Source of the DNA: Lepidodermella squamata
Taxonomy: Eukaryota > Gastrotricha
DNA length: 64,000 nt
Assembly (NCBI GenBank): GCA_047495785.1
Contig: JBLDXI010000007.1
Span: forward strand, 4,278,001-4,342,000
Reading direction: 5' to 3'
How positions within the stretch are numbered: the stretch's first letter is position 1; every line of letters begins with the position of its first letter. A program made the position numbers and the translations under genes. Shown piece after piece: positions 35,601 to 46,006 of the stretch. The notes under the pieces are model-generated. The model saw only the letters and a program-made list of their open reading frames with translations. It had not been told where the DNA came from and did not search any database.

Positions 35601-36776
35601 TTGTTAGCTTTAATGCAGTTAAGCACAACGACCGCAGATACGTTTGTAGATAACATTAGTGCCGCAGCAGAATCTCCCGGCAAATTCCCGATTCCGGCGT
35701 TGGAAGAAGGCAATCACATGCCGACGCTCGATATCGACGATCTTCTACCCTGCAGAGCTATTGCCTCAGACTTGCGTTCGCCGAGCCCGCAGACTCAAAT
35801 CTACGCAACAATGACAATCGAACGCATGACTTCCGTCGATCAGACTGAGCAAGAAGTTTCGATGTGGGGCTCGCTGCTCCTTCAATGGATGGTCACTTCT
35901 TGCGCGGCGGCATACACGGCTCCACTGGTTGACGACAAAGAACGGTTGGTCTCAACTCGCCGGACCGACATCTGGCGGCCATCGCTAATCTTTGCAAATA
36001 AAACACCTGAATTCGACCAAACGAACCCGGCCTGTGGGGAAACATTGGACATTGCTTACTACCCCACGATTCCGAACCGTACGTTGTTTTTCCACTGGAA
36101 CCGGGTCGGAATATTTACAGCTAGCTGTCATCTCGAGCTTTCAAAATTCCCGTTTGATAGACAGATCTGCGAGATGGCGATGCTTACAACAGAATCCGCT
36201 AGCTTCGTAAGAATTGGCGGTTTTCACTTTTCGGCGGCTGGAGAACTATCTTACGGTGTATGGGCCTTGGATTCCTTGGTCGCTACAACTGGGAACGTCA
36301 CGAGTTCTACACGACTTACAGTCCCCGTTTCTTACGCTAAAGTGACATTTGTTTTGAAGCGCAATTCCGGCTTTTATTTTGTCAATACGATTATTCCATG
36401 TTACGTTTTAGTCACCCTGGCTTTTGTGACCTTCCTCATGGACCCCGCTGTTCCCGACCGACCCGGCATTTGTTGTACCATCATGTTGTCGTTGATTGTC
36501 GCCCAGTCAGATGTACTTTCAAGCATTCCTGAGACGAATCAGGAGATTCTGTTCGCGAACTACATTCTAGGCCTGACGGGGTCGATCGCTTGCATTGCCA
36601 CATATCAGATTGTTATGTCTTGGCTGGTTTCTAAGGATGAGGCGAAATTTGGCAGGCCGGTGAGCATACTTGGCAAATTTTCGATAACGCTGATTCGCGG
36701 GTTAGACAGTCTTGCATTCCTGTTTGCAATGGAAGTTGTTCTCGCTATAAACGTGAATTACATACCGTCGCTTTGA
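23629..36776 (+). CDS. Two lectin-like modules fused to a Cys-loop channel
   Basis: Eight proposed exons (23629-23871, 23926-24010, 29002-29368, 29483-29663, 30298-30424, 30478-30719, 35327-35572, 35619-36776) keep phase throughout and give 882 residues. A signal peptide precedes two tandem copies (about 20-228 and 232-460) of one module. Module landmarks are CG near the start, NFYVEIWA / NFFVEIWA, GDGIA / SDGLA, a paired-Cys GSCVGPFT / GTCTGPFT, and an end VAIYDCS / VAVYDCS. A Thr-rich stalk follows, then a channel with Cys-loop CHLELSKFPFDRQIC (667-681), M1-M3, a loop of about 30 residues, and M4. The DG strand and beta-rich pattern resemble L-type lectins, but the fold assignment is inference. 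Introns 2 (5.0 kb) and 6 (4.6 kb) are full of mobile elements; intron 3 would be GC-AG. Confidence 0.75.
24314..27956 (-). pseudogene. LINE ORF2 remnant: endonuclease and reverse transcriptase, frameshifted
   Basis: Four overlapping frames together show an apurinic-type endonuclease (VAWNIF, GLLETWHDD, IIMGDLNIRTG, then GISDHYAI in the next frame), a reverse transcriptase (YRPITLISVFAKIF, AFVDFSSAFDK, GVRQGDPLSPLLFSIF), and the catalytic box LYADDLVLM after another frame break at about 25540. A C-terminal HICLEC Cys/His motif ends the remnant. No RNase H domain is visible. The frame breaks show it cannot make a full product. Confidence 0.85.
27893..28675 (-). CDS. LINE ORF1 protein
   Basis: An intact frame of 260 residues starts with an acidic N-terminus and a coiled-coil heptad stretch (RIARLEEELKSLRAEL), then an RRM-like core (LLVLIPDVGEKP), a basic C-terminal region and a Pro run, as in L1-type ORF1 nucleic-acid chaperones. 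It is expected to coat LINE RNA. It lies immediately upstream of, and overlaps, the endonuclease frame. Confidence 0.7.
   Translation of the reverse strand: MADTSDHQPEDQETRIARLEEELKSLRAELTAVGRRVSRIEAFVWRNSLLVLIPDVGEKPKETEDDLIGIVYQHVPLLCGLAMTCQRFGPPRNGTNGRPIVRQIHVVLLPTAQSNEIMRSVLSRDYQQFLRPYRIWVTKYRTPHQEVMHKALVKRLDDLIAMNSPDLNYQIRGNRLMTEQHGSFVFRSAINKVVPLQDENQRLPPPPPHNGSHDYDDEFYFEDDCNHHGEHNSNQFGPPRWGPYVNSRRGSSYFDRPPQQ
28996..29001 (+). promoter_or_regulatory. NAGNAG tandem splice acceptor
   Basis: CAGCAG ends intron 2 of the lectin-channel gene. Either AG keeps the reading phase, so use of the upstream site would insert one Ala codon. Confidence 0.4.
29738..29823. mobile_element. 86-bp fold-back element
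   Basis: TAGAAACAAATGGCG at the left end is repeated as its exact reverse complement at the right end. It lies in intron 4 of the lectin-channel gene (29664-30297) and carries no coding sequence. Confidence 0.55.
30990..32675. mobile_element. Possible non-autonomous DNA transposon with AGTGCTCCCTCG ends
   Basis: AAGTGCTCCCTCG at about 30991 is matched in inverted orientation by CGAGGGAGCACT at about 32658. Further CCCTCG and GTAGACCG/CGGTCT repeats lie just inside. The 1.7 kb between has no coding frame. No target duplication was confirmed, so the two ends could belong to separate elements. Confidence 0.35.
33242..33426. mobile_element. MITE with CAAAACAACCACTTT inverted ends
   Basis: The left end GCGACGTGTCAAAACAACCA and the right end are reverse complements with two or three mismatches over about 25 bp. 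A second inner pair (AGTACGCTCG / CGAGCGTACT) extends the symmetry. It is intronic in the lectin-channel gene. Confidence 0.65.
33891..34334. repeat. Large inverted repeat (fold-back), ~150-bp arms
   Basis: The arms 33891-34039 and 34182-34334 are nearly exact reverse complements; the outer 26 bp differ at one position. A loop of about 140 bp separates them. Short open frames inside are accidental. It lies within intron 6 of the lectin-channel gene, so the primary transcript should form a long double-stranded hairpin. Confidence 0.8.
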
Positions 36777-37397
36777 AATCAATTGAATTGATGATATGAA
36801 ATTGACAAGAAACATCACCATCTTAGGCCAGATATGCGGAGACAAAGTCCAACTACTTGTTGCTTTGATGGTCGATATGATAGCGTCTATAGCACTAGGT
36901 AGCACGGGATTCTTTCGATTGATTAATATAGTATGAAAAAATCTCACCCGCCAACCACACCAGCCCCACTACCACGACCGACCCAGCAGCAAGTAGTTGG
37001 ACACTGCATATCGAGACTATAATGACATTGGTCATTTTCCTTTCCGTATTGTGTATTTGTATACACTCAAAGCTGTGGTAGTAAAGTCTTGCTGTTGTGT
37101 TTACTTTCATTACATGTGGTCGTCACATTATGGCGTTCCAGAAAATGCAGTCTATGGTAGGCGCAATATTTGTTTACTCCGATTGCTCGACAAATTATTT
37201 ATAATATAGTCTCATTTCTGATGCGATTTTCAGCAATTGATATCCCTTGAATATTTCTAGCGTGTGATAAACTTGGCTCGCCGCGAACATCCCATGTCCG
37301 AGATCTCTAGCCCCATCTGTTATCCTCATAGCCATTTGGTTTCCAGTTTTAATGTTTGAATGTAACAAGACGAATCTTTGATAACCATTTTTTTAAA

Positions 37398-37819
37398 TAC
37401 CGTAGTTACCGAAATACTAATGCGGGCTTATACAAAAATGATATCTCGAAAAATGGGGAAAAGTAGGCTTCTATTCAAGACTAGGCTTCTATTTGAGATA
37501 GGCTTATGCAACGGAGACCTGACTTTACTTTCTGTCTTTCAATCTCAAAACTGATCAAAGTTTTAATTATTAGTTATTAGCTAGGTCGTCTAATAGCTGA
37601 AAATTGAGAATACTAAGGAATGCTTTAAATAAAATCATCGTAAATAGCAGATTATTACATACCTTCACGAATTTTTCGTTTTTAAATACCGTTCAGCGCA
37701 GCAGAGAACACGCGCCGTAGTAGCCTAGGCTACTATTCGAGATAGGACTATGCATCGACGAATTTTAATTTACCTAGGCTTCTAAACGAGTGGGGGCTTA
37801 TATTTCGGTAACTACGGTA
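37398..37819. mobile_element. Tc1/mariner-like MITE, copy 2
   Basis: The ends are a perfect 19-bp inverted repeat, TACCGTAGTTACCGAAATA, with TA at the extremes. The inside carries repeats of AGGCTTCTATTNNAGA type shared with 12754-13220. No transposase is visible. It inserted immediately upstream of a LINE remnant. Confidence 0.75.
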
Positions 37820-37869
37820 AACATGGTTTTATTGTAGGAAAACTCTATGCCATTATTCTCGAAAGAAAA

Positions 37870-38595
37870 TTGAGAGCATTAATTGGGTCAAAAATTGCTA
37901 AACTGCAATTTGGTTTTCAACCCCTAAAGGGCACCAGAGACTGCATTTACGTTCTCCGACAAATTATTGAGAAAATGACATTCTTTAAGAAGGAACTCCG
38001 CCTAGTCTTCATCTATCTCGAAAAAGCCTATGATCTGGTGGACAGGGAAAAAGTATGGGCCGCCATCCAAAATATGGGTGTAGAACCCAGCTTAATTGAA
38101 GCTATTCAAAGTTTACATAAAGTAAATAAAGTTGCTGTTAGAGTCGATTCTGAGCTCTCAGATTTCTTCTATGTTACCAGGGGACTAAGACAGGGTTGCC
38201 CGTTGTCTCCTTTGCTATTCATAGCGACCTTCAACAAAATTTGCGAAAAAATATCTGCTGAAAAATTAGGCTTTCCTATTAGCGAGACCGCAAACAGCGA
38301 GACCGCTATGAGCGAGACTGATTTCCTAAATTTACTAGCGTTTGCTGACGATGGAACACTGTTAGGCATGAACCACGACGAAATTTCACGACTACTTCAC
38401 ATTTTCGATTTGGCTTGCACCGAATTGGGTCTGAAAATTAACGCGGCAAAAACTCAATATATGATTATTTCTAGAGACGAGTCAGCTACTCGAAATTACG
38501 AATTGGAATTGAACGGGGAAAAACTTGAAAAAGTGACCAAATTAAAATATTTAGGGAGTATTATTACTAGTGACGGCAAAATCGATGAGGAGTAA
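37870..38595 (+). pseudogene. Reverse transcriptase fragment of a second LINE family
   Basis: This 241-residue frame holds reverse-transcriptase blocks: FGFQPLKGTRDCI, LEKAYDLVDRE (catalytic Asp region), RGLRQGCPLSPLLF, LLAFADDGTLL (the catalytic box) and KLKYLGSIITSDG. The 5' part, with endonuclease and fingers, is missing and the frame ends in a stop before the thumb is complete. It differs clearly from the LINE at 24314-28675, so it is a second family. It shows no relation to the neighbouring channel gene. Confidence 0.85.
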
Positions 38596-38754
38596 ACTAC
38601 AGAATTTCTAAGGCAGGCAGTGTTTTCGGCGCCATGAATAAATTAATGTGCAACAAAAGTCAGGTTTCCATAGCTACAAAACTTAAGGTACTGACATGCG
38701 TTATAATACCATGCGTTATAATACCTGGGGGAGTGCAAACATAGCAACCTTGCC

Positions 38755-39205
38755 GTGATTTCTCGCCATCACGCTGTGTGCAACATAATCGTTGAGGAGC
38801 TCAGGAAACAAGGACTAGACGTTTTCCAAGAAATAAGTTGTGTTGATTCCCAAGGACAAGGCGTAGATATATTAGCTATCGATCAGGAGGCCCGCAGTGG
38901 AATTATCCTTGATCCATCAGAATCGAGAAGAATCCAAGAAACGGACAACACCAGTTCTATTCGGTAGACGCCGAAAAGAAAGCAATCTACGAAAGCTGCA
39001 TTGAAGATATCAACAAAACAAGGAAGCTGAAATAGATAACCGTCCTGGGGTTATATTTCGGATCTCGCGCCTCGATTTGCAAGCCGGCAGTGGACGCATT
39101 GCGCAATTTAGGAATCGGCAAACCAATCATCCATCGAATCCTTTCGGAAATAGCCTATCGCAGCAGCAAGATTTTTAATTCTTTCCTCTACGAACCCGTT
39201 AAATG
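38755..39205 (+). pseudogene. Decayed 3' domain accompanying the LINE reverse transcriptase
   Basis: Downstream of the reverse transcriptase, and broken by a frameshift near 38930 and an in-frame stop near 39033, lies RHHAVCNIIVEELRKQGLDV, then SCVDSQGQGVDILAIDQEA, ILDPSES, FYSVDAEKKAIYE and VLGLYFGSRASI. This order resembles a conserved domain often found beside LINE reverse transcriptases in invertebrate genomes (pattern ...RIDIIA...IIDPTIRFE...EK..IYE...GLIFGARG). I recall that pattern but not a settled name; a restriction-like nuclease fold is an inference. Confidence 0.5.
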
Positions 39206-39318
39206 AAATAATCCTAAACCTTAAAACACATATCCAAAGAACTTCTAGTTACTCCAGTGTCGTTATGGCAACTGTTATTTATAAATAACAGCGGGCTTTT
39301 GTTGTTTATAACAATAAA

Positions 39319-39341
39319 ATATATATATAATATATATATAT
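39319..39341. repeat. TA microsatellite
   Basis: An alternating AT/TA run of about 23 bp with one interruption, at the 3' side of the LINE remnant. Confidence 0.8.
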
Positions 39342-39398
39342 CATTTACGCCTGCGAATCGTGGAACATATCGATAGCCCAAGAAAATAGACTAAAAGC

Positions 39399-39509
39399 GG
39401 CAGCTCCTGTCTAGGTTGATTGGCCAATCGCTGGAGAATCGCATCGCCGTCGTACTGCTGATGATGATCAGGAGCCGCAGGGCATTGCAACTGAACGCGG
39501 ACCTGTCTC
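39399..39509. repeat. Direct repeat, copy A, of the helicase 3' end
   Basis: This segment matches 39998-40099 at most positions over about 105 bp (GGCAGCTC, then CCAATCGCTGGAGAATCGCA versus CCAATCGGTGGAGAATCGCA). Copy B borders the stop codon of the helicase-like gene on the minus strand. Translated on the minus strand, both copies stay open and similar (QRPAAYDAQYYGGAILHRLA versus QCPAAPDHHQQYDGDAILQR), which suggests a former coding duplication. Confidence 0.6.
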
Positions 39510-39997
39510 ATGAGCAAATAAACAACAACAATACCAAAGAAAAAGTAACAATGCGCCGTGCGAAATTCTATATTTAGGCTCCTAAATCCTAAACGTCAGC
39601 CAGTTAGTTCAAAGCTCGCGAATCATAGAAAAATGCACTTCGACTCATTCCTCGCCAGTGCGCGAAGTAGGATCCTCGACCTAGGAGGTATCTTTGGGTA
39701 CGAAATATATGATCAAGGGTCCCCACTGATGTTTTTTCGGACTTTTTGCTTTGGCCTAGAGAACTGGGAGAGGAGAGGGGAGAAGTGCGATATCCCTCAT
39801 TCCCCGTACTTCGCGCACTGTTCCTCGCCGCTTGAGGTGGGGCTGGCGCAGGCGTCTCGATTCTTACCGCTCGAGGTGCAGCTGCGGGTGGGTCAATTCT
39901 TGCCGGCTGAGGTGCGGCCGCTGGAGGTCGCAAGAACTCGTCCAAAAAACCGCCAACTTCTCTCCCGATCTGCATGTGCAACTAAGTTCGCAACTAA

Positions 39998-40099
39998 GGC
40001 AGCTCGCGTCTAAGTTGATTCGCCAATCGGTGGAGAATCGCACCGCCGTAGTACTGGGCATCGTAAGCCGCTGGTCTTTGCACCTGAACTCGCACCTAC
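39998..40099. repeat. Direct repeat, copy B, abutting the helicase stop
   Basis: Partner of 39399-39509. On the minus strand it continues in frame directly after the TAG that ends the helicase-like protein, giving about 35 further sense codons. Confidence 0.6.
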
Positions 40100-43000
40100 C
40101 TAGCTTCCGGTCTGCGTTCGACAACGCTGCGCAGAGTGATTTCAATGCCGTTATCCGCCAGGTCTTGTTGAATCGACTGGAGAACATTGATGCGAACCTG
40201 CTCGTCAGCCAGCGTCTTCAGGTAGGCTATCACAGCCTTTGACTTGTTTTGCTTTTGAATCCGTTGGAATTCATCGGCCGAGCAAAAGTACTCGTTCGGT
40301 TTCGGGTTGAATTCGCAGGTCCGCACATGTGCATGAGCATCTGCTCCGCAGTCCACAAGGCAGAAGCCACAAAATTTGGCCTGACAGTTGGGGTCTGCGC
40401 AAGTTAGAGCGAGACAGCCGTCAAAGTCGAAAAAAACCTGAAAGAAGAAACATTGAACGCTTGAAGTGATAGGATCAGTTTCATACCCTTTTGCAATGGG
40501 GGCATTTAAGGTTGAGGATTTCATTGAGGATGTGGGTGCAGTGTTGGCGGACGCTGCCGTCAGCCGATCGAAACCTCACAGCCCGGCAGTAGTAGCCCTT
40601 GTGGGCGATTCGAGCGCTTTTTGCGTGGTCACTGCAGGACAGACAGTAGAATTCCTCGCATTGATCGCAATAACCAACGCATTCACCGCCATTACGTGTC
40701 TCCTCCTCTCCAGTGACCGGCTTTTTCGAGAAGATTATCCTGTAAAATGAAACATTCGTTCGAGAAAGTTTTTAAATCAAAATTACGAATGCCTCAAGAT
40801 TTCAATAATATCAATTCAATAATTCTTGGTAAAAAATACTAGGATTAATGAAGTACTCACCCGTCACAGCTTTCTTTTACGCAACGTCTGTGCCTCTGGG
40901 AATTATCTTTCAAGAAGCAATCGATCATTTGCCTCTTGAGCTTCGGCATCTCCTTGTCAGGACAGTACGTTGTGATATCACATGTGGCCATGAGCGCACC
41001 GCAGTTTTCATGCGAGCATTTGACGGGGATTTGGATAATCTCCTGCTGGAACATGCTCGACAAGCATTCCTTGTGAAATGAATGACCACACGCCACGGGA
41101 ACCGCATCTGTTTCGTCGCACAGACAAATAGGACAAATGGAGTCGTCCTTTGTCAGCAGCGACTTCTGCTGAGGCGCCACGTGAACGAGACCCGCCTTCA
41201 ACTGTTCAACGGCTCTCCTATCACCGCGGTCGCAAGTAGTTTATTGCCGCTGAAAACCAAATGAAGCAGTTTGTAAGTCTTTTGTAGGGAGGCCGTAGTA
41301 TCCTGAATTCTCTGCCGGTGTTTCACGGCTATCAATATCGGCTCATCTAGCATCAGTCGGTCCAGAGCGCCGATCAAACGATTTAGTTTGACCTGCTCCC
41401 GAGCTTTGCATGCGTCTGATCCAAAACTCTTGATGACCCTGGTTGCGTAATCAACGTGGATCGTTGTTGAAGTTTTGCAAAGCTCATATAGGCAAATAGA
41501 GCCGTAATTTGTGAACAGTTTGTTCTTGGACGGATGCTGGAAAATAACGGCGATCATAAATTGCTGGAACCTGGATCTAGCCTCGTCAATGTCAAGTTCG
41601 CCTTTCGAGGTTCGGAAAAACAACACAACTGGCCTCTGCTTCCGCTCGTAATTTGCTCTCACTTTAACCTTCCCCTCACTGTCAATTATCGAAACCAAGT
41701 CGACGAATTCAGCTTTGCGACTCTCCCAAAGGAATCGCTCGATCGACATTCGCTGCGTGAATTCCAGTTCCAGCCTAATCGGCTGGTAGAAGTTCGGAGG
41801 TAGGTAACAGCTCCTTAGTTCTTCCATCACGACCTGCGCATCAGCCGCTTCATCAAACGGGATGTAGACACAACCACGGACAGCTTTTTCCTGGAAAACG
41901 AAAACCACATCATCCTCCTCGCAATCGAAGGGGAGATTTCCGTCATTCAGAGCAGCGACGGTATAAACGAAATCTATCGCGGTTTGACGTGACGCGCCAT
42001 TCCGCTTTCGTTTGACGAAGCAGGAATCTGGCTCTGGCAAATGGTTCACCCGAATGAATGACATGATGTCATGCTCGTCGACTTCTCGAGGTAATCGTCC
42101 GACAAAAACTAGGTATCGATGACTGGGATCGCTCGAAGGCCTGAATTTTGCATTAGCCTCTACGTTCAACGCCTTCAAAAAAATGTTGCCAAACCTTCTG
42201 CGTAACGGCATGAAGCTGCGGTCTAGGAATCTGTTGCCATCAGCGGCAGTTTTGAATGCGATGGTGCAACCTCCCATAGATTCCCCTAAAGCGAATGAAA
42301 TGACGACCCTAACCGACCTGTTGAGAACAACAGACGGTTGTGTAGCGCCTCCCGGGATAGCGCGAATCGGGAAGCCTTCAATAGTCAAATCTCGCAGATT
42401 TTCGAGAGCGAGCCGAGCTTCTTCTCGGTTATTGAACATTATCGTCGCTTGGTTCTGACCTTTGTCGTCCGAAATGCTGCAGTAACGAATTTCGTGGTAG
42501 TTTTGTTCCATCAGTAGCTTGAGTGAACTCTCCGTCATCTTGTCGGGAAGCCCTTTCAGCACAATACTGATGAATTGCTCGCCGAGTAGCAAATCGAGAA
42601 CGCGGCCGCCATCGCACCACGCCATTCGGACATTGCCAACGCAAGCTTCTTCCACGACAGTGCGTTGCAACTCCTCTTTGTACGAGTCGATGATTTTCTC
42701 CATTTTTCTTCGAACAGCCACAGCCGTTGATGGAGTGCACCAGGCTAGAAGAGTGGCGCTTTCATAATCAACTTGCACGTCTTTCATATCAGGAATCTTT
42801 TGCATGAATGATTTTTTCTCTGATAAATTTTCGCCCAGCATGATTCGAAGTATTATCTCCGACACAGCCAGATTTACCTCTGGCTGCACGAGATTGCTTC
42901 TCAGTTGGCTGTACTTTGAGTACAAGAACCAATTGTCGGCTTTCAAGTCTTCAAAGTCAATAGGCTCGGCCAGGTGGATGTAACACTCGCCAGCACTTTG

Positions 43001-46000
43001 AAAGTAATCCAGGACAACAATGCATCCGGGCAGCTGCTCCCAATTATGAAGCATTGATGAAGCACTTATCTTGGCTGCAATTTTCCCCAGGCCAATTTGA
43101 TACTGGCGATTCGGTAGAAGAAAAGCAATGTTGCGAAAAAGAGCTTGCATAGCCATCATGCGTAAAGCTTTCAAGTCATGGGTTACCACTTGTGAGCGTG
43201 ACCACAAGTCGGAATTTCGAAGAATTCGCTTCAACTCCTGAGAAAGAAGCCAAGTCTTTACGATCGTTGCAGAATTGAGCCCCTTTGACTTAAGCCAATT
43301 TTTAACCTCGATGGTATGAGGTTCTTCGAGGGAGGGTAACGCTTGCAACATATTTGAATCGTCCTTGAAAACGGCTCGCATCTTCTCAGTCCAGAGATTT
43401 ATCAACTCAAGCATCGTGATAAGGTCACCAAAGGCGCTATTATTATTTTCCAATTGATGAAACGGAAAGGGAATCGCTTTGAGCTGCTTAGCCGTGGTTA
43501 AAAGAGCGACAAAGCGAACTGCAGATTCTCCAAAACCTAATGGAAAGTTACATGCGCGAATCTTGTTGAAGTGGACATGAATTCCTTGTGAACTAGGTTT
43601 GCCTTCATAATTTTCGCTACTATTCTCCGTTTTGATCTACTTAGAACTTACCCTGTGAACATGAATGATAGAATAATCGGCTAATAATTGGATGGAACGG
43701 CAGGTTGGCGCAAACTTCGCCAATTTTGTTCAATTTTCGAGAGTCTTCGATTAGGCCGAAAAGTCGTAAGCTTTCTTGTGTTACTTCCTCAAGCCGAGGG
43801 TCGACATCGAGAATAGGGCACGCGGTTTGAGGCAGAAACTGATGTTTAATAAGCTCCAAGACATGGGCACCACTCTTTCCCCTGACGTGGCAATGAGTTG
43901 GAAATGCTTCATATTGCCGAGCTGAGTAGAGCCTCACACAAAGCCCGCCTCGCTTTGCTCTGGATAGCCGTTGTTCGGCGGAAGCTTTCGATATCCATTC
44001 AGACACGGAATCCGGTGAAAAATGGTCCTCTGAATTTGAAATTTCCTGATTTCAGGACAGTGTGTCAATCATCATTTAGTCAGCGCGCAATTCTCACCTC
44101 ATTGAAGCCGCAATCAATGACGATCGTTACATTTTGAAACGCAACTGTTTCGGCGCACCTTGTTGAAAATATAACTAGCCGCTCGTTCTTGATGTTCAGA
44201 AAATCTTCGAATTCTGCAACAGTCGTTTGTTCTGTTAGAACTAGAGCCAAAAATGTTGGTTTTATTCCACTCATCCTTTCCTTGCAATGTCTCATTGTGA
44301 ATTCGGCCTTTTAAATAGAAAAAAATAGGCTATCGAAAATTCGGAATTTGGACAGACCTGAGTTGAATTGGGCAAGAAGCACAACATATTCCCGTTGCGC
44401 TTATTGTTCGATATTTCGTTCGCAATGATTCCAGCCAATTTGAATCCAGTGATGCCAGCCAAATCGGCATTTCTGTAGACGACGTTCACCGGCATATCAA
44501 TGACTCGAGGGATTTCGATTATAGGGCAATCGAATAGAAATGTTGAGGCCTTTGCCATAGTATTACGGCTGCAGAGGACAACAACTTTCAGCTCTGAGTC
44601 GTCGGAACACAAATCGCGAAGTCGGTGTAACAGAAGCTCAGTTTCGAGATGGCCAGAGTCTATCTCATCTAGAACTACCACGCCAATACGAGCTAAATCG
44701 GGATCGGTGTGGCAACGTGGGTTGTGCTGGGATAGCTTCTCCAAAAATGAAGAGGCCGTCACGCATTCGATTTGCATTTCCGGGCTCTTTCTTGAGAATT
44801 TATCCGTTTTTAGGCCTATATATTTACCGCCGACGTCACCGTATTGCTTGGCAAAATTCTCCGCCATACTCACCGCTGCGATGTCGTTCAGTTGACTAAC
44901 AACCACTGTCATGTTGTGGAACTCGGGCATTTCAGCGAGAATCAGTGGAACGTTTGTGGATTTTCCCGTGCCACAATCTCCAGATACGACCAAAAATTGA
45001 GAACCAGATCGCAACTCGGCAGAAATCTCATTCCGAACCAGCTGGACGGGCCAGTGTGGGGGTTTCAGATTACCGATGTTGCGGCGTATTATCCTTCCAC
45101 GCAAGTTGTGATCAGGGTGAATCAACGCCTGAATTATTGCAGTGTGAACATTTTTTCGGCATGCTTCAAGAGCTACGACGTCCGCGCTTCGCAAGTTCGA
45201 CTCCAGTTCTTGGATAATTCTCTTGAAAGCTGAAAGGTATACATAGAAGATAGAACTCTTTCAAGGATCACAATGTGATATTTACAGGTTTCAACGTCTT
45301 TCCTGAGATCTTCGTCGAGTGTGTCCACCGCTGACATCAGAGCTGATATACCACTTTTTGCCGCGTCGATATCTACTTTCTCAACTTCAAGTCCTGGATC
45401 AACTATCGGCTTGTTACCAACGGGGTGCCGAAATTTGCATGTCGATTTATTTTTACAGGCACTTCCGTTGCGACATTTCCGCTTTTCAATTTTCTTCGTC
45501 TTCGAAGTCGTTTTTGTTGCCGAAGTGATCGATTTGCTACTGCTCAGCTTTTCATCTGCTGAATGCAGCAATTTGCAGGTTGAAATGTTGTTACACCCCG
45601 TTCCAGCTTCACATTTCTTTGGCCGATTCCCAGGATGTCTCAGGGTGCACTCCAGCTCAAAGCAAGTGTGAGCCTTCGGGCAACGCTCGACCAAGTGAAC
45701 TTTTTCGCATTTCATATTGTCACAAATCTCAGGTTTTGTGCACAACTCATTTACGGCGGGTGATATTGGTTTTTCGTAAACTGGATGGATTAGTTTGCAT
45801 TTACCGAGGCACGCTAAGCCGACGGCGCATTTCCGAGGCCGATTTCCCGGATGCCGTTTCTGGCAGTCATACAAGCGGCAAAGATGGCTAAACTCACATT
45901 TTTCGACGAGATGGCCATGCTGACATTTCATGTTCGTGCAATCATGTGGCTTTTTACATAATTTAGGCCCAACAACCTTCTTCGATGCGGCTCCATTTTG

Positions 46001-46006
46001 CTCCAT
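40096..46006 (-). CDS. CCCH-finger / DEAH-like helicase / RRM / RBR E3-like protein
   Basis: Exons 46006-45286, 45229-44358, 44307-44098, 44045-43652, 43602-41258, 41201-40861, 40739-40487 and 40437-40096 join in phase to 1825 residues. Domains in order: repeated Cys/His fingers (about 10-205; HPGNRPRKCAVG and HPGNRPKKCEAG units); a helicase core with Walker A SGDCGTGKST, motif II LDEID in place of DEAH, and motif VI QRLSRAKRG in place of QRxGRxGR; a helicase-associated region; RRM-like units (IVLKGLPDKMTESSLKLLM; YLVFVGRLPREVDEHDI); and a RING-IBR-RING tail (CPICLCDETDAVPVACGHSF ... CPHCKR ... FDGCLALTC) that keeps the RING2 cysteine. Plant DEAH11/12 proteins share the helicase-RBR order. 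Degenerate motifs cast doubt on unwinding, while ubiquitin transfer on RNA-bound targets remains plausible. Confidence 0.82.

Noticed and set aside
36702-37110. Minus-strand frames with a hydrophobic start (SICSVQLLAAGSVVVVGLVW) that could be spliced
   Set aside because: They overlap the channel's last exon antisense, have no conserved domain, and the splice sites are weak.
39604-39981. Minus-strand 125-codon Pro/Ala-rich frame beyond the helicase stop
   Set aside because: Low complexity between two direct repeats; no phase-compatible splice from the helicase was found. It could be a lost or alternative C-terminal exon.
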